A stretch of DNA of 19,444 nucleotides from contig JBJHCR010000095.1 of NCBI GenBank assembly GCA_050486105.1, positions 1 to 19,444 on the forward strand, in the 5' to 3' direction. Positions 1-5,838 of this stretch are shown here, piece by piece. The notes under the pieces are model-generated. The model searched no databases, was not told the origin of the DNA, and saw nothing but the letters and a program-made list of their open reading frames with translations. Position numbers and translations under genes: made by a program. This stretch comes from JAEXNA01 sp050486105 (GTDB taxonomy: Bacteria > Vulcanimicrobiota > Xenobia > Xenobiales > JADMJV01). Position 1 is the first letter of the stretch, and the number at the start of each line of letters is the position of its first letter.

Positions 1-10
1 CTTTGTCCGC

Positions 11-34
11 GCGGGAGCGATGGAAGGGGATGTT
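11..34. repeat. Dispersed short repeat, copy 1
   Basis: This short motif (consensus GCGGKAGCGAYGGAAGGGG, then TGTT) recurs at 736-758 in the same orientation with two mismatches and one single-base gap. The two copies bracket the UPF0158 gene. Neither copy lies in a recognisable gene. It may be a genome-wide interspersed repeat, but two copies in one window cannot establish that. Confidence 0.35.
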
Positions 35-129
35 ACTGTTGTTCCTGGCAAAGGGGGTCCGAACGGAGAGAACGCCGCACAGGTTTGGGTGAAAAGGATC
101 TCAAGGTGCGAAAGCCCGAAGACCCTTCC

Positions 130-636
130 ATGAAACGGAAGCTCGTTGTAGATCTTGAAGAACTCATCTTTTGTAGCACCTGGTCGGACCCGATGGAGAT
201 GGGGCCGGTCTCGTTCTTTGACACCGATACAGGGGAACTGGTGAGTGTTGAACGTGAGACCTGGAATACGATTGCTGTTCGTGAGGACGAAGACCACCTG
301 TCCGACTATGAACCGGAGGAGGTCGAGATCGCGCGGAGAGCCTACGATATGAAATCAAGCCTGGTGATGCTCCCGGAGCTGGAAAGCTGTGAAAGCTTTC
401 AGTTCATGGCCGATTTCGCGCAGAATAAGACCAAGGGACTCGTTCAGAGTAAGCTGCTCAGGGCCCTTGAGGGAAAACGTCCCTTTCAAAAGTTTAGGGA
501 TGCTCTTATAGAATTCCCGGAGGTTCGTGACCAATGGTTTGCTTATGAGGCTGAGCGTCAACATGAATGGATCCTGAGGTGGCTGGAGAGTCTTGATATA
601 ACACCCCTCGCTCCTGATCAAGCAAAAGGAAAGTAA
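130..636 (+). CDS. UPF0158 family protein of unknown function
   Basis: This 168-residue protein matches the UPF0158 family pattern along its whole length. It has an N-terminal VDLEELI segment, a beta-strand SFFDTDTGELV (about residues 28-38), and then a C-terminal half with LLRALEGKRPFQKFRDAL, FPEVRDQWFAYEAERQ and WLESLDI. These are the segments that define the family. The family's role is not known; members are small, acidic and cytoplasmic, with no signal peptide or membrane segment. I chose the ATG at 130 because family members start just before the VDLEELI strand. An in-frame TTG at 85 would add 15 residues that look unlike the family, and neither start has a strong Shine-Dalgarno site. 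No gene abuts it on either side, so it is probably transcribed alone. Family assignment is confident; function is unknown. Confidence 0.85.
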   Translation: MKRKLVVDLEELIFCSTWSDPMEMGPVSFFDTDTGELVSVERETWNTIAVREDEDHLSDYEPEEVEIARRAYDMKSSLVMLPELESCESFQFMADFAQNKTKGLVQSKLLRALEGKRPFQKFRDALIEFPEVRDQWFAYEAERQHEWILRWLESLDITPLAPDQAKGK

Positions 637-1209
637 CTGAAGCTTAGAAGCCGCCGGAATGCTTTAGACCCCTGGCACTGGATGAGCGACGACGATTGGG
701 GTTTCCAGACGTCCCGCCCCTTCTTCTTTTCCGGAGCGGTAGCGACGGAAGGGGTGTTGGGATTGACCCGAGAGCACGCACTGAGTGAGGTTTCGGCAAG
801 CGTGCGGCGGGCCATTTTTTTGGTGTCTTCCGCAGTCTGAAGTCCCTGTTGCCTAGAAATCAGCTCGGTTCGGCCGCTTGAAGCTGGTAGTTCCAAGGTG
901 TCTGAGGGCCGGGACTCCACCCAGCTTCCGCCAGCTGGAAATTCGGGGTGGCAATCCCTGGTGAACCGCTTCCCGAAGATCCTCGAGTCAGGGTCACGCG
1001 CATTTTTCCGGCCCCACTTACCTTGCAGCTTGTGCTGACCCAGGTGTGAACTCCAGCCCTGACCAACTGCTACCGGTTGGTCCTGACCGAGCTAAGCTTT
1101 GCTTTCCCTCGGGGCTCCCGGTTCGATTTTCGAAAATCCAAGAGCGTTCCGGGATCCCCCTCCCTGCCGAAGGCGGGGGCTCTCGTTCGAAGGCCGGGGC
1201 CCAAGTCTT
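637..1209. other. Gene-poor stretch with small repeats and palindromes
   Basis: I see no convincing gene in these 573 bases. They hold the second copy of the dispersed repeat (736-758), a perfect 14-bp palindrome GATTTTCGAAAATC at 1125-1138, and an imperfect 15-nt direct repeat (CGAAGGCGGGGGCTC at 1168-1182 and CGAAGGCCGGGGCCC at 1188-1202) just beyond the stop of the minus-strand DUF2283 gene. The open frames present (for example 618-920 on the minus strand) have no recognisable domain, and they lie over the repeat. A decayed mobile element is possible but not shown. Confidence 0.4.
736..758. repeat. Dispersed short repeat, copy 2
   Basis: This is the second copy of the motif at 11-34, in the same orientation. 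Just upstream, CCCC followed by TTCCG (within 717-733) can pair with CGGAAGGGG inside the repeat, so this copy could form an imperfect stem. It lies in non-coding DNA 3' of the UPF0158 gene. Confidence 0.35.
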
Positions 1210-1428
1210 TTAAGAATCGGAATAGGTGTCCTTGAGTAGTTCATTGGCAAGATAGGAAGAAGCAGGCAAGAATTCGATCCCTACGATTTTCCGCTTGTGA
1301 TCGAGTAGAAATCCAACCTCTTCATTAAATTCCTGTGGCCAAATTTCAGTTTCGACGATCTGTAACTTAGGACCATCAGTCAGCCAAATATATGCTCCGT
1401 CGGTTTCTCTGTCATACTCTGTTTTCAT
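1210..1428 (-). CDS. DUF2283 family small protein
   Basis: This 72-residue protein matches the DUF2283 pattern. It starts with a YDRETDGAYIWLTDG strand-turn-strand (residues 5-19), then VETEIWPQEFNEEVGFLLD, the signature KIVGIEFLPAS (about residues 47-57), and a short C-terminal tail. DUF2283 proteins are small, soluble and of unknown role. Genes of this family often sit beside DUF4258 toxin-like genes, but I see no such partner: upstream sequence on the minus strand (1429-1660) has no matching frame. The ATG at 1428 is the natural start; only a weak AGG lies upstream. The gene is solitary and convergent with the UPF0158 gene. Family assignment is good; any toxin-antitoxin role would be speculation. 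Confidence 0.8.
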   Translation of the reverse strand: MKTEYDRETDGAYIWLTDGPKLQIVETEIWPQEFNEEVGFLLDHKRKIVGIEFLPASSYLANELLKDTYSDS

Positions 1429-1665
1429 GATTCCGACCTAAATTGCTTATTCGATCTGTCCAACCTCATCTTGGCACACAGGGACCACTATCGACTTGGG
1501 CCAGACGACACAGAGTGTCGAAACTGGCCTTTGAGTTCATCTGCTAGCAACATGGCGTCCATAGTCCGGCAAGGAACCCGACACATCTCGGAAACATGGC
1601 CCCACTAAGCTGGAGGTGGGAAAAGTCCCGCGAGCGAGATATAATGACTCAGGAGGCTGTGCAAA

Positions 1666-2403
1666 ATGACTGATGTAGCCCAGCAGGTGGCCGAAGAATT
1701 TGAAGAGCCGGATGTCTCGCATCTCATTACCGAGGATGACGAACCGGTGGATAATCCTTTTTCCGAGAAGCAACAGCGGCTGCTGGTGGAAACCTTGCAC
1801 GCTTCCTGGACCGATGAGCTGCGCGAAGGCAGACCTTTTGTGGCTTTTGCCAACGTGGGTCTTTTCTTTGTACCCAAGAACCCGGCCCTGGTGCCCGATG
1901 TGCAGGTGAGCCTGGACGTGAGCCTACCCGAAGACATTTGGGCCAAGAAGAACCGGGCCTATATGACTTGGGTTTATGGCAAACCCCCCGAGATCGTGTT
2001 GGAGATCGTTTCCAACACCAAGGGCGGGGAGACCGACCGAAAGTTCAAGACCTATGCCGAGCAAGGGGTGGCCTACTACGCCATCTATGACCCGCAGAAA
2101 GTCTATGGGAACAAAACGCTGCGGGTCTACGAACTCCACGGCCGAACCTACGTGCCGATCCTCGACCCCAGCTGGCTCTCCGGAGCCCTCATTGGGCTCA
2201 AGACCTGGCAGGGCACCTTTGAACACTACGAGGCCGTTTGGATCCGCTGGTGCGATCGACAAGGGGAACTGCTCCCCATGGCCCAAGAGCAAGTCCTTCA
2301 GGAGCGAGCGAAGGCCGAATCTGAGCGGCAGAAGGCTGACGCTGAGCGGCAGAGAGTCCGAGAATTGGAAGCCAGGCTCAGGGAACTGGGCGAGGACGTC
2401 TAG
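1666..2403 (+). CDS. Uma2 family (DUF820) putative endonuclease-fold protein
   Basis: This 245-residue protein belongs to the Uma2 family, whose fold is related to PD-(D/E)XK restriction endonucleases. The family segments appear in order: DDEPVDNPFSEKQQRLL (residues 24-40), FANVGLFFVP (61-70), LVPDVQVSLDV (75-85, with acidic Asp78), PPEIVLEIVSNTKGGETDRK (107-126, with Glu113 and Lys126), YAEQGVAYYAIYDP (130-143), and LGLKTWQG-like GLKTWQG (177-183). Residues 206-242 are charged and predicted to form a coiled coil rich in AERQ-type repeats, as is usual at the C-terminus of this family. The nuclease residues appear intact, but family substrates are not established. A strong Shine-Dalgarno AGGAGG (1651-1656) lies 9 nt before the ATG. 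These genes are often multicopy and mobile, which suits the accessory setting and the nearby inverted-repeat element. Confidence 0.88.
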   Translation: MTDVAQQVAEEFEEPDVSHLITEDDEPVDNPFSEKQQRLLVETLHASWTDELREGRPFVAFANVGLFFVPKNPALVPDVQVSLDVSLPEDIWAKKNRAYMTWVYGKPPEIVLEIVSNTKGGETDRKFKTYAEQGVAYYAIYDPQKVYGNKTLRVYELHGRTYVPILDPSWLSGALIGLKTWQGTFEHYEAVWIRWCDRQGELLPMAQEQVLQERAKAESERQKADAERQRVRELEARLRELGEDV

Positions 2404-2479
2404 AAAAGCGGTCGAGCTTCCTGCCGACTCACCGCTCAGCAGGACCCGTGGCTTGATTCAGGCAAGACACATTCCGTTG

Positions 2480-2645
2480 CCCTAGGCTCACATTCCGCAC
2501 TTCTCAAAATGGTTGCCAAAACCAGGATTATATGAAGCAAACAGTGCCCAGGATTTTTCCTGAACTGTGGAAATGTGCTTGACAAGGAATGAAAACAAGC
2601 CAGGCTAAGCATTTTGTCCGAGAAGTGCGGAATGTGAGCCTAGGG
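2480..2645. mobile_element. MITE-like element with 26-bp terminal inverted repeats
   Basis: The ends are perfect inverted repeats: CCCTAGGCTCACATTCCGCA continuing to 2505 on the left, and its reverse complement at 2620-2645 on the right. The pairing resumes inside, where AAAATG (2506-2511) matches CATTTT (2610-2615) after a 4-nt bulge. The 166-bp unit has no coding frame and is more AT-rich inside than its surroundings. This is the layout of a non-autonomous miniature transposable element or of the fused ends of a larger insertion sequence. Ends starting with CC suggest an IS1380-like parent, but I cannot confirm that. I see no clear target-site duplication. As RNA it would form a long hairpin, so it could also terminate Uma2 transcription. 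Confidence 0.6.
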
Positions 2646-2817
2646 GTCAACTTCCTGAGATTGCCGACCACTTCGAGCTCATCGTCTATCTTAGTCTAAT
2701 CGACGCGCTGGCCTCTTTCGCTAGGCTATGAGCAAGGGCCCAGAGCGCCCCTCCAGTGCCTCCTGAACTCTGGCCATGCCCCCATTACCCCAACGGCCCA
2801 CCATCGTCGGGCGGGGG
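2646..2817. other. Non-coding spacer between inverted-repeat element and tRNA promoter
   Basis: I find no gene, RNA or clear repeat in this spacer between the MITE-like element and the promoter of the tRNA-Ser gene. With the element and the promoter it makes up the gene-free stretch from 2404 to 2856. Confidence 0.4.
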
Positions 2818-2846
2818 TAGACACGGGCGATGAGAGCGTGTATCAT
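2818..2846 (+). promoter_or_regulatory. Sigma70-type promoter of tRNA-Ser
   Basis: A -35 box TAGACA (2818-2823, five of six consensus bases) and a -10 box TATCAT (2841-2846, five of six) are separated by exactly 17 bp. The expected transcription start, near 2853, lies a few bases before the mature 5' end of the tRNA at 2857. Spacing and position make this a credible promoter. Confidence 0.6.
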
Positions 2847-2856
2847 ACCCACGCGC

Positions 2857-2945
2857 GGAGAGATGGCCGAGCGGCTCAAGGCGCACGCCTGCTAAGCGTG
2901 AGGGGGGAAACTCCCACGTGGGTTCGAATCCCACTCTCTCCGCCA
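2857..2945 (+). tRNA. tRNA-Ser (GCT anticodon), CCA encoded
   Basis: The sequence folds as a class II tRNA. The acceptor stem GGAGAGA (2857-2863) pairs with TCTCTCC (2935-2941), with discriminator G at 2942 and an encoded CCA at 2943-2945. The anticodon stem CACGC (2884-2888) pairs with GCGTG (2896-2900) around the loop CTGCTAA, giving anticodon GCT at 2891-2893, which reads AGC and AGU serine codons. A long variable arm follows, typical of serine tRNAs, and then a T-arm containing GGTTCGAATCC. A promoter lies just upstream and a rho-independent terminator just downstream, so it is a single-gene unit. Confidence 0.97.
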
Positions 2946-2951
2946 GCCCTT

Positions 2952-2983
2952 GGGGGTCTCAAAAGAGGCCCCCATTTGCTTTT
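2952..2983 (+). terminator. Rho-independent terminator after tRNA-Ser
   Basis: A 9-bp stem, GGGGGTCTC (2952-2960) with GAGGCCCCC (2965-2973), closes on an AAAA loop and includes one G-T pair. It is followed by a T-rich tract ATTTGCTTTT. It sits 7 nt past the encoded CCA of the tRNA. The opposite strand has no T tract after the stem, so it should act only on the tRNA side. Confidence 0.75.
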
Positions 2984-3032
2984 CCCAAGATGTTCCGCAG
3001 ACGCCGTTTTGAGGACCTTAACTGGCGTCGCC

Positions 3033-4970
3033 CTAGTTCCTGGGCGGGGGGACCATGACGACTCTGGGCAAGACCACTCTAAACCCGATGTCGTTCCTGG
3101 CGGTAGCCTCGTGGATTCCCAGGCGCGCAGCCGATCGGCACTGCCAAGGGTAACTGCGCCAACTGCCACCTCGGACCACTCTGTTCCGTCCTTGTTTAGG
3201 GCCGGTGGGGTCGATGATGAAATCCGGTCCATACGGGGCGAAAATATCCTCGCACCATTCTGCCACATTACCGTGAACATCGAGCAAACCAAAATAGTTG
3301 GCGGCACCAAGCGCACCCACCGCCAAGGTCTCGCGACGATACTCCCCGACTCCCTCTTGGGCATAAGTCTTGTCGGCCTGGTAATTCGCCAGGTTGCTAT
3401 TGATCGTCTCTCCAAAACAGAAAGGGGTGTCGGTCCCCGCCCGACAAGCGAACTCCCATTCGGCCTCGGTGGGAAGGCGATAGAGCCGACCCGTGGCTCG
3501 ACTCAGACGGGCGCAGAATTCTTTGGCTTCCAGCCAAGTGATGTTCTCCACCGGACGATCTTCTCCGACAAAAGTGGCAGGCTGAGCCTTTAGCTCGTAT
3601 GAAACTGGTGGCAAGGAGGCCACCGCTCGCCATTGTTGTTGGGTTATCTCATAACGTGAGATGAAGAAGCCGCTCACCTGAACACGATGACGAGGTCGCT
3701 CGTCCTTGGTAGAGTAGGGTTCGTCCACTGTGCTGCCCATTTCGTAAACCCCCGACGGGATCTGCACCATCTCCAGTTGATTGTCTGGACCGAGGGTTTC
3801 CGCGTAAGCCACGGCCTGCTCGGGTCGCCGAGTGATGACTCGTCCGTCGGAATCGATCTGAGTGTGCGAAAAATCCACCGAATACAGGGGCTCTGGAGGC
3901 GCGTTGTGAGCAGGGATATTCGGCAGCACTCCGGTCTGAAAGCCCACCACAGTCCCTAAGGCAAAGACCAGAGTGCAAAGAAACAGAAACACTGGCCGAA
4001 GGAAGAGAGGTCGGTCGGGTACAGCAGCCTTGACCGGTTGCACGTCTTTGGTCACTTGCTGAACCCCTGTTTGGCTGGGCAAGCCGCTGACCGCGGGCGC
4101 TTGACCTCCACCTTGTCCCGTTTGAAAGGCAGAATCTCTTGGGCGCTCGATATGGTCGATGGAGCGCGAGAGAGTCCAGCGCTCCTCTACCTCAGGCAAA
4201 AGGAGCCCTTTTATCACCGTGCCAACTCGGCCCGGTGCACGCTCTACCCGAGGAGGATTCTTCAGGATCTGCTCCATGAGATCGGCATCCTGATCGTAGG
4301 GGAGACGACCGCAGGCCGCTAGGTGCAGGCAGATACCCAGGGCCCAGGCATCCACCGGTGTGCCATAAAGATTGAACTTATAGTTCTCTGGAGGAAGAAA
4401 AGCCGGTTCGCGAACCGAGCGATGCAGGCGCTGAAGCCGGTCCTCAAGGGAATTCATGGCAAACCCGTCGATCTTCCAGCCATCCACCGTCTTAAGAATA
4501 TGGTAGGGGCGAACCCTACCGTGTATGATGTCAGCCTCATGGAACGCGACGAGACCTCGGCCCGCTTGGGAAACGATGTGTTCACCCTCCTCGGAACCGA
4601 GCAGCCGATCTCCGGCGATCTCCAATGAGAGTGTTGTCAATATTGGTTCACCAGTCGAATAAACCAGCCCGGAAAACTCTCCACTACGCACTACTCCAAC
4701 CTGCTGCGCACTATAAAAGTAGGGATTCGACACCTGTTTGCTTAGAGTTCGCAGCTCGCTGACTAGGTCGTCAGGATCGGTGCGGGGTGAGGGCTGATAC
4801 ACTGTGATCGTACAATTGCCGACGGCTCGAGACATGGCCAATACCTCGCCTCGGAAAAAAAAGGCGCAGGGACGCTCTTCAATCAGGTCCACGATCCGGA
4901 GACGGTCGCCCAGTTCTAGACCGATGAAAGCTTTGGCCGAAGTGTGCATCGGGGTCTTTACTTGAACCAA
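3033..4970 (-). CDS. Pseudokinase - transmembrane - SUMF1/FGE-like domain fusion protein
   Basis: This 645-residue protein has three parts. Residues about 20-275 resemble the lobes of a Ser/Thr protein kinase: ADIIHGRVRPYHILK (146-160) takes the place of the HRD catalytic loop, KIDGF (166-170) of DFG, and GTPVDAWALGICL (203-215) of subdomain IX. The HRD aspartate is Arg152, and no lysine is seen in the VAIK-like strand (52-59), so it should be a pseudokinase. One membrane helix lies at about 323-345. Residues 400-635 form a SUMF1/formylglycine-generating-enzyme-type domain, with IPSGVYEMGS, RLPTEAEWEFACRAG, GNVAEWCED, VVRGGSW and NDIGFRV. The paired active-site cysteines of true FGE are missing after GGSW, so catalysis is doubtful and binding or scaffolding is more likely. 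I chose the TTG start at 4970 because AAGGTGAG lies 9 nt upstream; an ATG at 4949 is the alternative. The gene is divergent from trpC. Confidence 0.85.
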   Translation of the reverse strand: MVQVKTPMHTSAKAFIGLELGDRLRIVDLIEERPCAFFFRGEVLAMSRAVGNCTITVYQPSPRTDPDDLVSELRTLSKQVSNPYFYSAQQVGVVRSGEFSGLVYSTGEPILTTLSLEIAGDRLLGSEEGEHIVSQAGRGLVAFHEADIIHGRVRPYHILKTVDGWKIDGFAMNSLEDRLQRLHRSVREPAFLPPENYKFNLYGTPVDAWALGICLHLAACGRLPYDQDADLMEQILKNPPRVERAPGRVGTVIKGLLLPEVEERWTLSRSIDHIERPRDSAFQTGQGGGQAPAVSGLPSQTGVQQVTKDVQPVKAAVPDRPLFLRPVFLFLCTLVFALGTVVGFQTGVLPNIPAHNAPPEPLYSVDFSHTQIDSDGRVITRRPEQAVAYAETLGPDNQLEMVQIPSGVYEMGSTVDEPYSTKDERPRHRVQVSGFFISRYEITQQQWRAVASLPPVSYELKAQPATFVGEDRPVENITWLEAKEFCARLSRATGRLYRLPTEAEWEFACRAGTDTPFCFGETINSNLANYQADKTYAQEGVGEYRRETLAVGALGAANYFGLLDVHGNVAEWCEDIFAPYGPDFIIDPTGPKQGRNRVVRGGSWRSYPWQCRSAARLGIHEATARNDIGFRVVLPRVVMVPPPRN

Positions 4971-5052
4971 TCCAGGGCTCTCACCTTCCCGACCTGCGGC
5001 CAGCAGAAGGACCTTAGGAAGGAAACCTCAGTCCTGAAGGAAACTGGATGCC

Positions 5053-5838
5053 ATGTATCTGCAGAAGATCGTGGACCGCAAGCGAAGCGACCCCACATTC
5101 CTTGCCAGCCAGTCCACCGATTGGGCCCAGGTTTGCAAAGAGCGAAACCAGCCGACAGTGGCTTTCAGCAAGAACTTGAGAAATCTATCTCGGTCTGGCC
5201 GAAAATTGATCGCCGAGATGAAGCGAGCCTCCCCTAGCAAGGGTTCCTTCCAATTCCGAGGTTCGGTGGAAGAGCGAGTGTCAGCCTACCAGCGAGGTGG
5301 GGCGGCAGCCATCTCCATTCTCACCGAAGAGGCGCACTTTTGCGGGTCCCTAGCCGACCTCACCGCCGCCAGACAAGCCTGTGAACTCCCCCTTCTGCGC
5401 AAGGATTTTCTGCTCGAACCCTGGGAAGTGGCTCAGGCGAGAGCTTATGGAGCCGACGCGGTGCTCCTGATCGCCTGTCTCTTCACCATAGAGTCGCTCA
5501 ACCGTTTGCGGGATGCGGCCTTGGAACACGGGGTCGAGGTACTGCTGGAAGTGCACTCATCCTTGGATCTCGAACTGGCTCTGAGTCTGAACACCCCTCC
5601 AGAAATGATCGGAATCAACAACCGCAATCTGGAGACCTTCGAAGTGGATCTGAAGACCACTGAACACCTTGCGCCCGCCATTCCAGAGAGCATTGTCAAA
5701 ATCTCTGAAAGCGGATTCGCAACCCGCGAGGACCTGGAAAGGTTTGACGGGATTGTCGACGCCTTCTTGGTGGGAGAAACCCTGATGAGAACTCCCACAC
5801 CTGAATCGATCTTAGCAGACTGGATATCTCTTCCATGA
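5053..5838 (+). CDS. trpC: Indole-3-glycerol phosphate synthase
   Basis: This 261-residue cytoplasmic TIM-barrel enzyme closes the ring of CdRP to form indole-3-glycerol phosphate, releasing CO2, in tryptophan biosynthesis. Family motifs are in order: LIAEMKRASPSKG (52-64), with the catalytic lysine in EMKRASPSKG; AAISILTEEAHFCGSLADL (85-103); PLLRKDFLLEPWEV (113-126), with the second conserved lysine; GADAVLLIA; LLEVHSSLDLELAL; IGINNRNLETFEVDL; and VKISESGF followed by DAFLVGETLM at the phosphate site. Length is typical. The ATG at 5053 is preceded by GAAGGAAA about 9 nt upstream. No other trp gene is in the window. Its stop overlaps the next start (ATGA at 5835-5838), which implies translational coupling to an unrelated exported protein. 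Identification is very secure. Confidence 0.96.
   Translation: MYLQKIVDRKRSDPTFLASQSTDWAQVCKERNQPTVAFSKNLRNLSRSGRKLIAEMKRASPSKGSFQFRGSVEERVSAYQRGGAAAISILTEEAHFCGSLADLTAARQACELPLLRKDFLLEPWEVAQARAYGADAVLLIACLFTIESLNRLRDAALEHGVEVLLEVHSSLDLELALSLNTPPEMIGINNRNLETFEVDLKTTEHLAPAIPESIVKISESGFATREDLERFDGIVDAFLVGETLMRTPTPESILADWISLP

Noticed and set aside
618..920. Minus-strand open frame of 100 codons in the gene-poor stretch
   Set aside because: It overlaps the dispersed repeat, has no recognisable domain, and its residue composition is unlike the neighbouring proteins; it is probably not a gene.
1506..1520. CGACAC-AGA-GTGTCG hairpin upstream of the DUF2283 gene as a riboswitch or terminator
   Set aside because: It is a single 6-bp stem with no T tract and no further structure.
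1640..1645. Perfect TATAAT just upstream of the Uma2 gene
   Set aside because: No -35 box is visible at the right distance, and a start 6-8 nt after it would fall inside the AGGAGG ribosome site, so it is unlikely to be the working promoter.
85..2945. A tRNA-associated genomic island ending at tRNA-Ser
   Set aside because: The accessory-like genes lie on the 5' side of the tRNA, no integrase is present, and no repeat of the tRNA 3' end is seen elsewhere in the window.
3000..3029. GACGCC/GGCGTC inverted repeat just past the stop of the pseudokinase gene, as its terminator
   Set aside because: The arms are only 6 bp with an 18-nt loop, and there is no T tract on the minus strand, so it does not meet the pattern of an intrinsic terminator.
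3130..3770. Calling the SUMF1 domain a true formylglycine-generating enzyme
   Set aside because: The paired cysteines that follow GGS in catalytic FGE are missing (GGSWRSYPWQC has one cysteine out of register), and no sulfatase gene is nearby.
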